64,000 bases of DNA. It comes from DASUPK01 sp963728875 (GTDB lineage Bacteria; Actinomycetota; Thermoleophilia; Solirubrobacterales; 70-9). The DNA lies in the NCBI GenBank assembly GCA_963728875.1, contig CAVSLJ010000002.1, forward strand, positions 124,001 through 188,000. The letters are read 5' to 3'. Positions within the stretch are counted from its first letter, which is position 1. Every line of letters begins with the position of its first letter. The position numbers and the translations under genes were made by a program. Below are positions 43,826 through 54,133 of the stretch, in pieces. The notes under the pieces were generated by a model that was not told the DNA's origin, did not search any database, and was given only the letters and a program-made list of their open reading frames with translations.

Positions 43826-43904
43826 GTCATCGCTGCCCTGTCTGGCTGACTAGCAAGTTTTAGGTAGAGTGCTCCCCCGCCACCCACGACGGAACGGGAG
43901 CCGT

Positions 43905-44855
43905 ATGGGCGCAGGATCGGAGGAGAGAACCGACGTCGGTTTCAGCCGGCGGACGTTCCTGTGGCGAACCGGCAGTCTCGGGGCCGCAGCGACCGTCGCT
44001 CTCTACCCCTCCATCGCCAGGGCCGCCGGCGTCCTCGACCCGGTGATCGGCCAGATCGCGGGGCCCGCGCTCAAGTTGCTCGCCCGCGACACGATCGCCG
44101 GCCTGGTCGCATTCGAGGTCCCCGGATCGGACAAGTACTCACAGGCGCAGGGCCTGACCGACAGCCGGCCGGGCGGGATCGACGCCAGGGGCGACGAGCT
44201 CTTCCTGATCGACCTCGACGACTTCCTGCCGCTCCCGGACAGCTACGTGCACGCGCTCGCCGCCTCGTTCACGACCTCTGTCTCCGAGATCCCCATCCCG
44301 TTGGATCTGCTCGGCCCGCTCGCCAAGCTCGGCGAGGGCTTCGCGGCGCAGATGGACGACGCGCTTCGGTCGCTCACCCAGAGCGACGCCGCCGTGCCGC
44401 TCTCGCTGGTGATCGCCCTGATGCTCAACTTCCTCGCGACCCAGGTGAACCCGGCCTCGATCGCCGGCCCGATCCCCACCTCGCCCTTCGCCAACCTCTC
44501 CTTCGGCGACAAGGCGAAGGCCCTGGAGGCGCTCGAGGCCGCCGACTCGAACCTGGTGGAGACGCTCGACGCCAACGCTCCCGAGCCGCTCAAGGCTTCG
44601 CTCTCCGGCCTGCTCAAGTTCGTCGGCGGCGCGCTGCAGGAGTTCGGCGCCTACCTCTCCTACGGCGAGTGGGGTGTCTTCGACCCGGCCACCAAGACCG
44701 TCAGCCGGCGGCCGGTCGGCTGGGACCTCACCAACTACATGCCCGGGAGGACCACTCCCGCAGACGGCTGGGACGAGTTCCTGGGCTACTTCCAGGGTCG
44801 CCAGAGCACCGCGACCGATCCGGCGGTTCTCGCCGCCGCCAGGAGCAAGAAGTAA
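43905..44855 (+). CDS. Tat-exported small subunit of a GMC dehydrogenase
   Basis: 316 residues. Twin-arginine signal FSRRTFLWRTGSLGAAATVAL, cut near ARAAG. The mature part has the loose features of gluconate-2-dehydrogenase subunit 3-like proteins (helical, YLSYGEWGVFDPATKTVSRRPVGWDLTNY). It is coupled by TAATG to a signal-less GMC oxidoreductase, implying hitchhiker export of the complex. ATG at 43905 with GGAACGGGAG ribosome site. A TTTAGGTAG motif lies 37 bases upstream. Confidence 0.82.
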   Translation: MGAGSEERTDVGFSRRTFLWRTGSLGAAATVALYPSIARAAGVLDPVIGQIAGPALKLLARDTIAGLVAFEVPGSDKYSQAQGLTDSRPGGIDARGDELFLIDLDDFLPLPDSYVHALAASFTTSVSEIPIPLDLLGPLAKLGEGFAAQMDDALRSLTQSDAAVPLSLVIALMLNFLATQVNPASIAGPIPTSPFANLSFGDKAKALEALEAADSNLVETLDANAPEPLKASLSGLLKFVGGALQEFGAYLSYGEWGVFDPATKTVSRRPVGWDLTNYMPGRTTPADGWDEFLGYFQGRQSTATDPAVLAAARSKK

Positions 44856-46624
44856 TGCCCGACGTCATCGTGATCGGAGCCGGTGGGGGCGGTCCCGTGA
44901 TGGCGAAGGAGCTCGCCGCCCGCGGCCTCGACGTATTGCTGCTCGAAGCGGGTCCCTGGTATCGCGACCCCGAGAACGAGTGGTCGAAGTTCGAGCACGA
45001 CGCCAACGACCCGTTGACCGGCTACTTCCGCTTCGGCCCGTCCGACCGCAAGAAGCCGGCCTGGTTCCGGGAGACGCCGCAGAACTCCTTCCTGTGGCAG
45101 CTCGCGGGAGTCGGGGGCACCACCCAGCACTACTACGGCAACTGCCCGCGCGCCCAGCCCGGAGTGTTCGAGGGCTACGGCGGCTCCGACGCCGGCTCCT
45201 TCGACGGGCACCGGTTCCCGTTCACCTACCAGGAGCTGATCCCCTACTACGAGTGGGTCGAGGCGACGCTGCCGGTCCAGACGGCGGCCATGGGGACGAA
45301 GGAGCAGCTCTTCTTCGAGGGCGCGCAGGGGATCGGCCTGCCCGTCAACGCCACCAAGGACATCACCCAGAACAGCTTCCGGCCCCAGGAGAACGCGATC
45401 CTCCAGCCGCAGGGCAGTGCGGGCAAGACCAGCGATTCCTCGCAGCTCCAATACCCGCAGGCGCAGGGCTGCACCTTCTGCGGCTACTGCTTCGAGGGCT
45501 GCGTCGAGCCGCGGAGGGCGCCGCGCAACCTGAAGGCGAAGCGCTCGACCGACAACTCCTACGCGCCGATGGCTCTGACCGCCGACGCGTGGGCGCCCGG
45601 CGGCAAGGCGATCACCCTCCTTCCCGACTCATACGTGGACGAGATCCTCTTCGAGCAACGGGGAACCAGCACCGTTGCGACCGGTGTCCGGTGGCACGAC
45701 ACCAACACGGGGGAGGCCCACACCGAGACCGCACAGGTCGTGGTGATGGCCGGCGGATGCACCGAGGACCCGCGCCTGTGGCAGAACAGCGGGCTGCCCG
45801 ACCCGAACGGATGGGTCGGTCGCGGATACACCGATCACTTCTTCGACTGGGTGATCGGGGTCTTCGACGAGTACACCGGCAGCTCGAAGGGCGTGGGTTC
45901 GTCGGCTCGCTGCGACTTCCCCGGACACGGGGGACTCGAGAACGTGGGCCTCCCCCCAGCGCTTCAGGCATTCAGCATGGCCTTCTCGGACTCCGGGGTC
46001 CAGGGCTACTACGACAACGGCCGCGGGTTCAGCGGCTCCTGGGACGGCAAGACCGGCCGGGTTCCCGGGGACGAGATGAAGGAGATCATCTCCGACGTCG
46101 ACAAGCTGCTCAATGTCCTGGTGATCACCGACGACGATGTGGAGGCGCAGAACCGCGTCGTCCGCTCCTCGCTCCCGGGCGACGAGCAGGGCCCGATCCC
46201 GAAGGTGATCTTCAAGCAGCGCCAGCGCACCGCCCGGACCCTCGCCAACCGCGAGTACTGCGCCGATCAGGCCGCGCGACTGATGCGCGCCGCCGGCGCC
46301 ACCAAGGTCATTCGCATGGACTGGCCGCCGCTGATCCTGCACGTCCAGTCGACGATGCGGATGGGCTCGGATCCGGCCGACTCGGTGCTGGACGCCAACG
46401 CGGAGGCCCGCTCCGTCGAGCGGCTCTTCATCAGCTCGAATTCGGCGCTCGCCAACGGCCTGGGCGGACCGAACCCGACCCTGACGACTCAGGCGCTCGC
46501 GACCCGCACCGCCGAGAAGATCATGGGCAAGTACTTCGACGGCGAGCCCTGGGTGGGGACCGAGACGCCGACCAGCTCGATCGACGACAAGGTCACCCAG
46601 GCCGTCATCGCCCGCGGGCTCTAG
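44855..46624 (+). CDS. GMC-family FAD oxidoreductase (large subunit)
   Basis: 589 residues. FAD-binding VIGAGGGGPVMAKELAARG and LLLEAGP at the N-terminus; LAGVGGTTQHYYGN; a cysteine-rich insertion CTFCGYCFEGC; C-terminal LHVQSTMRMG and NSALANGLGGPNPTLTTQALA corresponding to the GMC active-site His/Asn region. Related to gluconate, sorbitol and fructose dehydrogenases. No signal peptide; its start overlaps the stop of the Tat subunit by one base. A sugar or alcohol is oxidised outside the membrane, with electrons probably going to a cytochrome not in this window. Confidence 0.9.
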   Translation: MPDVIVIGAGGGGPVMAKELAARGLDVLLLEAGPWYRDPENEWSKFEHDANDPLTGYFRFGPSDRKKPAWFRETPQNSFLWQLAGVGGTTQHYYGNCPRAQPGVFEGYGGSDAGSFDGHRFPFTYQELIPYYEWVEATLPVQTAAMGTKEQLFFEGAQGIGLPVNATKDITQNSFRPQENAILQPQGSAGKTSDSSQLQYPQAQGCTFCGYCFEGCVEPRRAPRNLKAKRSTDNSYAPMALTADAWAPGGKAITLLPDSYVDEILFEQRGTSTVATGVRWHDTNTGEAHTETAQVVVMAGGCTEDPRLWQNSGLPDPNGWVGRGYTDHFFDWVIGVFDEYTGSSKGVGSSARCDFPGHGGLENVGLPPALQAFSMAFSDSGVQGYYDNGRGFSGSWDGKTGRVPGDEMKEIISDVDKLLNVLVITDDDVEAQNRVVRSSLPGDEQGPIPKVIFKQRQRTARTLANREYCADQAARLMRAAGATKVIRMDWPPLILHVQSTMRMGSDPADSVLDANAEARSVERLFISSNSALANGLGGPNPTLTTQALATRTAEKIMGKYFDGEPWVGTETPTSSIDDKVTQAVIARGL

Positions 46625-46647
46625 CGGCCACGAGGCCGCTCCACTTC

Positions 46648-46719
46648 GGAGCGGAGGGCGAAGCCCGTAGCGACTTATGTGGGGCGGCCGCTTGTGGCCG
46701 CGATCTGATGGCGAAGCCG
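46648..46719 (+). repeat. Dispersed ~72-bp repeat, copy C
   Basis: 72 bases: hairpins GGGC-GAA-GCCC and GCGGCCGC-TTG-TGGCCGC, ACTTATG between them, and terminal CTGATGGCGAAGCCG. Preceded by CCGCTCC-ACTTC-GGAGCGG. Unlike copies A and B, the ATG here opens only a 15-codon reading frame, not a gene. Lies just after the GMC gene. Confidence 0.8.
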
Positions 46720-46796
46720 TCCTGCAGCTCTTCAGTTCAACCAGGGCGCTGACGATGCTCCGTACACAGGGGCACACACACGAACGGAGGATGAGG

Positions 46797-47270
46797 ATGT
46801 CCGAGGAGTCAATGGAGAGGTCCGTCCAGGAAGCGCTCGCGCGCGAGGGGATCGCGGTCGAGGTGCTGGCGGCGGGCCAGTTCAGCCCCAGGGGCCACAG
46901 CGGCTCGCTGTTCATGGGGGGCGTGGCAGGCGACTCGCTCGGGGGCATCGCCGGTGCGGCCGGCGCTGCGGTGGGCACCGTCGCCGGGATGGCCGGCGCC
47001 ACGGAGGCCACCGGCGCACTCCGCGGGCTCCCTGAGCACATGGTCGTGGGCGTGACCGCCGACGCCGTCTATGGATTCGCCGGAGCCACGAAGGCAGGTT
47101 CGCTCGCGTTCAAGATCTCCCGCGAGCACCTCAAGGCGACCGTCCACCAGCGCGTCGACGTCCGGGTGTTGGAGCTCGCCGATGAGGAGAGTGGCTCGAA
47201 GATCGAGCTGGAGGGCAACCGGCTGCCGATCACCCACAGCAAGGACGTGATCTCCGAGCTCGCCGGCTGA
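46797..47270 (+). CDS. Unknown protein with Gly/Ala-rich hydrophobic segment
   Basis: 157 residues. N-terminal helix (ESMERSVQEALAREGIAVEVL), then GDSLGGIAGAAGAAVGTVAGMAGA, a small-residue hydrophobic stretch that might insert in a membrane, and a beta-rich C-terminus (KATVHQRVDVRVLELADEESGSKIELEGNRLP). No family recognised. The ATG at 46797 is correctly spaced (6 bases) from GGAGG; the ATG at 46791 abuts it. Ends six bases before the convergent sigma factor stop. Confidence 0.65.
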   Translation: MSEESMERSVQEALAREGIAVEVLAAGQFSPRGHSGSLFMGGVAGDSLGGIAGAAGAAVGTVAGMAGATEATGALRGLPEHMVVGVTADAVYGFAGATKAGSLAFKISREHLKATVHQRVDVRVLELADEESGSKIELEGNRLPITHSKDVISELAG

Positions 47271-47276
47271 GCGAGG

Positions 47277-48224
47277 CTACGTCGCCCGGCCCGCGTGCTT
47301 CTTCTGCCGCACCTGCTCGAGCAGGGCCCAGGCATCGCCGACCTCTCCGAGGTGCCGGAGCTTGTCGGGATTGACGACCGAGTTGATCCCCTGGATCTGG
47401 CCGTCGGCGATGTCGAGCGCCATCGCGCTGAACACCGCGCCGTTCTCGTCGACGAAGAGTGCGCCGGTCTGACCGTTGACCTCTACCCGCTGGATGGTGA
47501 GGTTGGGGAGGGCCCATCCGCTCTTCGACCAGTTGCGGAGCGTGCGGGCGACCCGATTGCGGCCGTGCAGTGAGCGTGCCAGCGCCGGGGCCTTGCCGCC
47601 ACCGTCGCCTGTCAGCACGACGTCCTCGGAGAGGAGCGACTCGAGGGCCTTCAGGTCGCCGTCTTTCGCGGCGGCGAAGAAGCGCCCGGCGAGCTCCTCA
47701 CGCTTCTCCTTCGAGGCCTCGAATCGCGGCTTGCCCTCATCGACGTGACGCCGAGCCCGGGTCGCAAGCTGCCGGGCGTTGGCCTCGCTCTTGCCGATCA
47801 CCCGGGCGATCTCGGCGTAGTCGTAGTCGAAGACGTCGTGGAGCAGGAGGGCGGCCCGCTGCTCGGGTGAGAGGTTCTCGAGCAGCACGAGGAACGCCAG
47901 CGAGAGCGAGTCCGCCATCTCGGCCTGGCGTGCGGGATCCTCACGCGTGTCCACGACGATGGGCTCGGGCAGCCATTCGCCGACATAGGTCTCCCGCCGT
48001 ACACGGGCCGAGCGCAGCTCATCGATCGCGAGGCGCGTGGTGATCGTGGCCACGTAGGCGCGCGGGGACTCGATGCGCTCACCCTGCTCCAGGGTGGTGT
48101 TGACGCGAATCAGCGCCTCCTGTACCACGTCCTCGGCCTCGGCGACGCTGCCGAGCATCCGGTAGGCGATCGCGAAGGCGCGAGGGCGGAGCTCCTCCAG
48201 CAGGGCATCGTTCGACTCGTTCAT
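47277..48224 (-). CDS. ECF41-type sigma factor with SnoaL C-terminal domain (SigJ-like)
   Basis: 315 residues. Sigma2 (LRPRAFAIAYRMLGSVAEAEDVVQEALIR), sigma4 (LSPEQRAALLLHDVFDYDYAEIARVIGKSEANARQL), then a complete SnoaL-like domain starting GRFFAAAKDGDLKALESLLSEDVVLTGDGGGKAPALA. This fused domain is the defining feature of ECF41 and controls the sigma core. The gene overlaps by four bases (ATGA) the upstream epimerase gene, matching the known ECF41 link to carboxymuconolactone decarboxylases, oxidoreductases or epimerases (COE). Confidence 0.92.
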   Translation of the reverse strand: MNESNDALLEELRPRAFAIAYRMLGSVAEAEDVVQEALIRVNTTLEQGERIESPRAYVATITTRLAIDELRSARVRRETYVGEWLPEPIVVDTREDPARQAEMADSLSLAFLVLLENLSPEQRAALLLHDVFDYDYAEIARVIGKSEANARQLATRARRHVDEGKPRFEASKEKREELAGRFFAAAKDGDLKALESLLSEDVVLTGDGGGKAPALARSLHGRNRVARTLRNWSKSGWALPNLTIQRVEVNGQTGALFVDENGAVFSAMALDIADGQIQGINSVVNPDKLRHLGEVGDAWALLEQVRQKKHAGRAT

Positions 48225-49210
48225 GCCGCGACCGCCCCGGGCTCGTTCGACGCGGCCCGCCCCTCAGCCGCCGCGGACAGCCCGGCGAAGCCCTCGCGCC
48301 AGCTTGGATACCGCGGGGTCCAGTCCAGCTCCCGCTTCGCCTTGGCGTTCGATGCTCCGCGCAACTCGGTCATCATGATCACCCCCGGCTTGCCCGCGAA
48401 CAGGCGGCCAAGCCACTTCGGGACCCGCCGCGGCGCCGGTGCGCCGATCATGCCCGCTATGCCGGGCAGCCAATCACGGACCGGTTCGGGGCTGTCGTCC
48501 GTGACGTTGTAGACGCCCCGCTCGCCGCGCTCTATCGCCGCCACCGTTGCGTCCGCGGCGTCCTCGATGTGGATGAACGACCAGACACCACCGCCGTCAC
48601 CGGCGATCGGGAACTTCCGCTGACGGATCGGCTCGAGATGCTCACCGCCGCTCCAGAGGCTGGTGCCGGGCCCGTAGAACCCTCCGTAGCGAAGGGCGAT
48701 GCCCGTCGTCCAGTCGGCCCCGGTGACGGCGTTCTCGACGTGCATGATCGCTTCAAACGTCTCGCGGACCGAGCTGATCGGATCCGGGTCGACCGGGTCC
48801 TCCTCGGTCTTCACCCAGGCACCCACCCGCTGGTAGACCCAGGCGGCGAAGCTCTGCGCCACGAACCGGTGCACGCCCACCGCCCTTCCGGCGGCGAGCA
48901 GATGATCGGTCCCCTCCGTGCGCAGGCGATTCGTCGACGCGAACGTCTTGTCGATGCTCCGCATGCTTCCGAGGCCCGAGATCGCGGTGAGCTCGTGGAC
49001 GATGACCTCCGGCTCGGTCGTGGCCACGGCCGACGCGACCTGCTCTGCGTCGAGGGCGTCAGCGACGACCGGCCGGGCGCCGAGCTCCTCGATGAGCGCC
49101 TGCTTCGACGGTGTCCTGGTCATTCCGGTCACCTCATGCCCGCGGTCGACCAGCTTCGGTACGAGCTGCCTGCCCAGTGCTCCTGTTGCTCCAGCTACGA
49201 AGATCCTCAT
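48221..49210 (-). CDS. NAD-dependent epimerase, ECF41 partner (COE)
   Basis: 329 residues. FVAGATGALGRQLV Rossmann motif, extended-SDR layout (VVADALDAEQVASAV, FVAQSFAAWVYQRVGAWVKTEE, LRYGGFYGPGTSLW). The YxxxK pair is not evident, as in atypical NmrA-like members. Strong ribosome site AAAGGAGGCG before ATG 49210, and an ECF41-like promoter 32 bases further upstream. First gene of the epimerase-sigma operon, probably controlled by its own sigma factor. Confidence 0.9.
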   Translation of the reverse strand: MRIFVAGATGALGRQLVPKLVDRGHEVTGMTRTPSKQALIEELGARPVVADALDAEQVASAVATTEPEVIVHELTAISGLGSMRSIDKTFASTNRLRTEGTDHLLAAGRAVGVHRFVAQSFAAWVYQRVGAWVKTEEDPVDPDPISSVRETFEAIMHVENAVTGADWTTGIALRYGGFYGPGTSLWSGGEHLEPIRQRKFPIAGDGGGVWSFIHIEDAADATVAAIERGERGVYNVTDDSPEPVRDWLPGIAGMIGAPAPRRVPKWLGRLFAGKPGVIMMTELRGASNAKAKRELDWTPRYPSWREGFAGLSAAAEGRAASNEPGAVAA

Positions 49211-49242
49211 GATCCGCCTCCTTTGTGTCGATCTACCCCAGA

Positions 49243-49269
49243 GACGAGATACGCACAGCTCGAGTGACA
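49243..49269 (-). promoter_or_regulatory. Putative ECF41-dependent promoter
   Basis: On the minus strand TGTCACT (49269-49263), 16 bases, then CGTC (49246-49243). This matches the reported ECF41 consensus TGTCACA-N16-CGTC with one change in the seventh -35 base and exact spacing. The epimerase ATG is 32 bases downstream of the -10. Confidence 0.65.
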
Positions 49270-49393
49270 CCGCTCGGGAGGAAACCGGCCGCTCACGGCG
49301 TAACCAGATTCCGTCAGGCCGAGGCCGGCAGGCGTCTAAGCTTCCAGCGAGGAAGGAGCCGGCCGGGCGAAGCGAGACCGAGGGAGTATTCCG

Positions 49394-50695
<1,302 letters not shown>

Positions 50696-50755
50696 GCAAG
50701 ACACTTCGGCGAATCGTGTTACGGTCGCGTGGCCGTCTACGACATGGAGGTCGGC

Positions 50756-53029
50756 GTGTCCGCATCTCGTCCAGGGCGTGAGGATCTGACCGCCGGGATG
50801 ACTCCTCGCGGGGTGGCATCCCGTGCCGGCGTCTGGAGCGCCCAGCATCGCAAGACCGCGATCTGGGGATGGCTTGTCTTCGTCGTCCTTGCCTTCATGA
50901 TCGGCGGCGCAACGGGGACGAAGAGCCTGGAGCACACTCAGACCGGGGTCGGGGAGTCCGGACGCGCTGATCAGGCGATCGCGGATGCCGCCCCGGAGCA
51001 TGCCCAGGAGCTGGTGCTGATCCAAAGCACCGGGGCCACCGTCGGCGATCCTGCCTTCCGCGCGGTCGCGGTTGACGTGCAGCGGAAGCTTGCGGCTCTG
51101 CCCGGCACCCAGAACTTCGAGAGCCCGCTGGTGCCGGCGAATGCGAATCAGATCTCGGCTGACGGACATTCGGCGCTGCTCCGCTACCAGATAGCGGGCA
51201 ACGACACGGAGGTAATGGACCGGGTCAAGCCGGCCGTTCAGGCGGTCGCCGACGTGCAGCAGGCGCATCCGGGCTTCACCCTCGGCGAGTTCGGCGACGC
51301 CAGCACCCAGCAGCAGATCAACAAGGTCGTTCAGGACGATTTCGGCAAGGCCCTGATTACGTCGCTGCCCGTCACCCTGATCATCCTGCTGATCGCCTTC
51401 GGCGCCCTCGTCGCCGCCGGGGTCCCGCTGCTCCTGGCGCTCACCGCGGTCATCGCGACGATCGGCATCATGGGCCCGCTGAGCCATGTCATCGGCGGAG
51501 TCGACAGCTCGATCAACGAGGTGATTCTGCTGATCGGACTCGCTGTGGGCGTGGATTACTCGATGTTCTATTTGCGGCGCGAGCGCGAGGAGCGGGAGGA
51601 CGGCCGAAGCGAGGACGCGGCGCTCGCCGCCGCCGCGGCGACCTCGGGTCGTGCGGTGATGGTCTCCGGCTTCACGGTGATGATCGCCATGGCCGGGATG
51701 TATCTGGCGGGGACGCCCACGTTCCAATCGTTTGCCACCGGCACCATCCTCGTCGTCGCCGTGGCATTGGTGGGCTCGCTGACCGTACTGCCGGCGATCC
51801 TGTCCTGGCTGGGGGACCGGGTGGAGAAGGGCGGCGTGCCGATCATCAAGCACCATTCATGGAAGGCGGACGAGAGCCGAGTGTGGTCGCCGATTCTGGA
51901 CCCGGTTCTCCGCCATCCGGTGATCTCCCTCGTTCTATCCGCGGGCCTTCTGGTCTTCCTGGCCCTGCCGGCGTTCCGCCTGCACACCGCCAACGAGAGC
52001 GTGGAATCCCTGCCCCAGGACGTCGCCTCGATTCAGACCTACAACAGGATGCAGAATGTCTTCCCGGGGGGTGGGATTCCCGCCGTGGTCGTGGTCAGTT
52101 CTCCGAACGGGCCTACGCCGGAGGTCAGGCGGGGGGTAACCGCCCTGGTGGCGCGGGCGAAGGCCAGCTCGCTCTTCCAGCCCCCGATCACGCTCGACAC
52201 CTTTCCGGACCGTAGCGTCGTTCAGGTGAACATCCCGGTCGCGGGGAATGGCACGGACTCGAAGTCGAACGCCGCGCTGGACGAGCTGCGCGACAGCATC
52301 GTCCCGGCAACGATCGGGGCCGTGCCGGGTGTCAGCGCCGACGTGACCGGCTTCACGGCCGAATCGAGGGACTTCAGGGACACGACCAAGTCACACCTTC
52401 CGCTCGTCTTCGGCTTCGTCCTGACGGCGGCGTTCCTGCTTCTGCTCTTCACCTTCCGCTCGATCGTCATTCCGGTCAAGGCGATCATCCTCAACATGCT
52501 TTCGGTGGGCGCCGCCTACGGGGTGATCGTCTGGATCTTCCAGGACGGCCACCTCCAGTCGTTCCTGGGCTTTCATTCGACCGGCGCGATCATCTCCTGG
52601 ATGCCACTGTTCCTCTTCGTGGTCCTTTTCGGCCTCTCGATGGACTACCACGTCTTCATCCTCACCCGAATCCGTGAGGCCTACGACCGGGGCATGCCGA
52701 CCGATGAGGCCGTCGCGCACGGCATCAAGATCACGGCCGGCGTGGTGACCAGCGCCGCCATCGTCATGGTCGCGGTCTTCGCCGTTTTTGCGACGTTGTC
52801 ACTGGTCTTCTTCAAGGAGCTCGGTGTGGGGCTCGGCGTGGCGGTCTTGATCGACGCAACCCTGGTCCGCGCTGTGTTGTTGCCCGCGTCGATGACGCTG
52901 CTCGGCGACTGGAACTGGTACCTGCCGCACTGGCTCGAGTGGCTGCCGCGTGTCGGCCCTGTGGCCGCCCCGGCGCTTCCGCCGGTCCACGACGTCCCCT
53001 CGGATGTCGCTCCCCAGCCCTCGCGCTAA
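50756..53029 (+). CDS. MMPL-family RND transporter (resident copy)
   Basis: 757 residues from GTG 50756, which is five bases after GGAGG; GTG 50729 and ATG 50744 are alternatives. Same architecture as the island copy: first helix (IWGWLVFVVLAFMIGGATG), loop domain, bundle with GLAVGVDYSMFYLRREREE, second loop, bundle with GLSMDYHVFILTRIRE. Exports lipids or other hydrophobic molecules by proton antiport in known relatives. Not linked to a polyketide or lipid synthesis cluster here. Confidence 0.9.
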   Translation: MSASRPGREDLTAGMTPRGVASRAGVWSAQHRKTAIWGWLVFVVLAFMIGGATGTKSLEHTQTGVGESGRADQAIADAAPEHAQELVLIQSTGATVGDPAFRAVAVDVQRKLAALPGTQNFESPLVPANANQISADGHSALLRYQIAGNDTEVMDRVKPAVQAVADVQQAHPGFTLGEFGDASTQQQINKVVQDDFGKALITSLPVTLIILLIAFGALVAAGVPLLLALTAVIATIGIMGPLSHVIGGVDSSINEVILLIGLAVGVDYSMFYLRREREEREDGRSEDAALAAAAATSGRAVMVSGFTVMIAMAGMYLAGTPTFQSFATGTILVVAVALVGSLTVLPAILSWLGDRVEKGGVPIIKHHSWKADESRVWSPILDPVLRHPVISLVLSAGLLVFLALPAFRLHTANESVESLPQDVASIQTYNRMQNVFPGGGIPAVVVVSSPNGPTPEVRRGVTALVARAKASSLFQPPITLDTFPDRSVVQVNIPVAGNGTDSKSNAALDELRDSIVPATIGAVPGVSADVTGFTAESRDFRDTTKSHLPLVFGFVLTAAFLLLLFTFRSIVIPVKAIILNMLSVGAAYGVIVWIFQDGHLQSFLGFHSTGAIISWMPLFLFVVLFGLSMDYHVFILTRIREAYDRGMPTDEAVAHGIKITAGVVTSAAIVMVAVFAVFATLSLVFFKELGVGLGVAVLIDATLVRAVLLPASMTLLGDWNWYLPHWLEWLPRVGPVAAPALPPVHDVPSDVAPQPSR

Positions 53030-53051
53030 CTGTTCCGCTGCCCAGCTCGCG

Positions 53052-53726
53052 TCAGGCACAGGTGGGCTCGTCCCCGGGAGCGAGCCTTCTCGCGCCGTCG
53101 GGTGTGATCCGGTACCCGAGTGGGGCGGCGATCGCCGGGACGTTCACGGGCTGTCCGTTGACGGTCAGGTCGACGTTGCCGTTGCCGAAGGTCACATCGA
53201 ATGCCTTTCCGTCATAGGGGCCGACCGTCTGGTCCTTGACGAGGCTCAGGCCGTTGATCACTGGGCGCCCGCGCTGATCGACCAGGCACACCCAGACCAG
53301 GGCGCTGGTGTGGATCTCGACTGAGACCGGAGCGCTCGCGGTCGTCGTGGTGGTCGTGGTGGTCCGAGCGACGGTCTCGGCCGTGGTCGACTCACCGCCA
53401 CCTCCGCCGAGCGGCGCCACCGCCACCAGGCCGATGATCAGACCGACCACCGCCGCGATGCCGATGACGAGCAGGATGCCTCGCCGATGCCGGCCCGGGT
53501 GGCGCTCGGTGCGTCGCGGTTCCGCCAGCAGGGCCCCTTCGTCGAGTCCGAGGAACCGGGCGTAGACCTCCAGGAGCGCCTCGGACCCGGGAGCAGGCAC
53601 GTCGTCCCAGCGGTCCTCCTCCATCGCGCGCAGGGCCGGGACGCTGATCTTGGTGACCCTCTTGACCTCGTAGAGGTCGAGTCCGCGCTTGAGGCGGGCT
53701 TCGCGGAGGACTTCGCCAACTTGCAT
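53052..53726 (-). CDS. RodZ-like HTH membrane protein
   Basis: 224 residues. N-terminal HTH_25 (VGEVLREARLKRGLDLYEVKRVTKISVPALRAME), basic linker, one transmembrane helix (ILLVIGIAAVVGLIIGLVAV), Thr-rich spacer and a C-terminal beta domain (VSVEIHTSALVWVCLVDQRGRPVINGLSL) of the DUF4115 kind. This is the RodZ layout; RodZ links MreB to the wall machinery. Ten kilobases away from mreB in the same window. ATG 53726, divergent from groES with 19 bases between starts. Confidence 0.85.
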   Translation of the reverse strand: MQVGEVLREARLKRGLDLYEVKRVTKISVPALRAMEEDRWDDVPAPGSEALLEVYARFLGLDEGALLAEPRRTERHPGRHRRGILLVIGIAAVVGLIIGLVAVAPLGGGGGESTTAETVARTTTTTTTTASAPVSVEIHTSALVWVCLVDQRGRPVINGLSLVKDQTVGPYDGKAFDVTFGNGNVDLTVNGQPVNVPAIAAPLGYRITPDGARRLAPGDEPTCA

Positions 53727-53745
53727 CCTTCGTATTGTTCAGGCC

Positions 53746-54102
53746 ATGAGCACGCGATCGTCCCGCGAGCCTGTGGAAACCGTCAGGCACCAGCTCCGGC
53801 CCCTGTTCGACCAGGTGGTCCTCAAGGAGTTGGATCAGGACCGGATGCGCCGGTCCGGTCTCGTCGTGCCGCAGGGCATCGACGAGCCGCCGCCGCAGCA
53901 GGGAATCGTTCTCGCCATCGGCCCCGGCCTCGACTGGTGGGAGAGCGCCGGTGTCGACATGCCCGTCCAGCCGGGCGATCACGTCGTCTTTCCGTCGTCG
54001 GCCGGAGTCTGGGTGGAGATCGACGAGGAGAGGCTCCTGGTCTGCCGCGTCGGCGAGATCCTCGGGGTGCTCGAGTCGCTCGAGGTTCAATCCGGCTCGT
54101 AG
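53746..54102 (+). CDS. GroES-type co-chaperonin
   Basis: 118 residues. LFDQVVLKELDQDRMRRSGLVVPQG, GIVLAIGPG and VQPGDHVVFPSSAGVWVEIDEERLLVCRVGEILGVLE match the GroES beta-barrel, but the mobile-loop region and ends are divergent and an N-terminal extension is present. There is no groEL next to it. It may be a specialised or secondary co-chaperonin. ATG 53746. Confidence 0.82.
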   Translation: MSTRSSREPVETVRHQLRPLFDQVVLKELDQDRMRRSGLVVPQGIDEPPPQQGIVLAIGPGLDWWESAGVDMPVQPGDHVVFPSSAGVWVEIDEERLLVCRVGEILGVLESLEVQSGS

Positions 54103-54133
54103 CCGGGCCGCGGACCGCAACTAACATCGCCGC

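Noticed and set aside
44674..46752. 692-codon plus-strand frame overlapping the GMC gene
   Set aside because: Arg/Gly-rich +1 shadow of the GMC oxidoreductase, with no recognisable fold.
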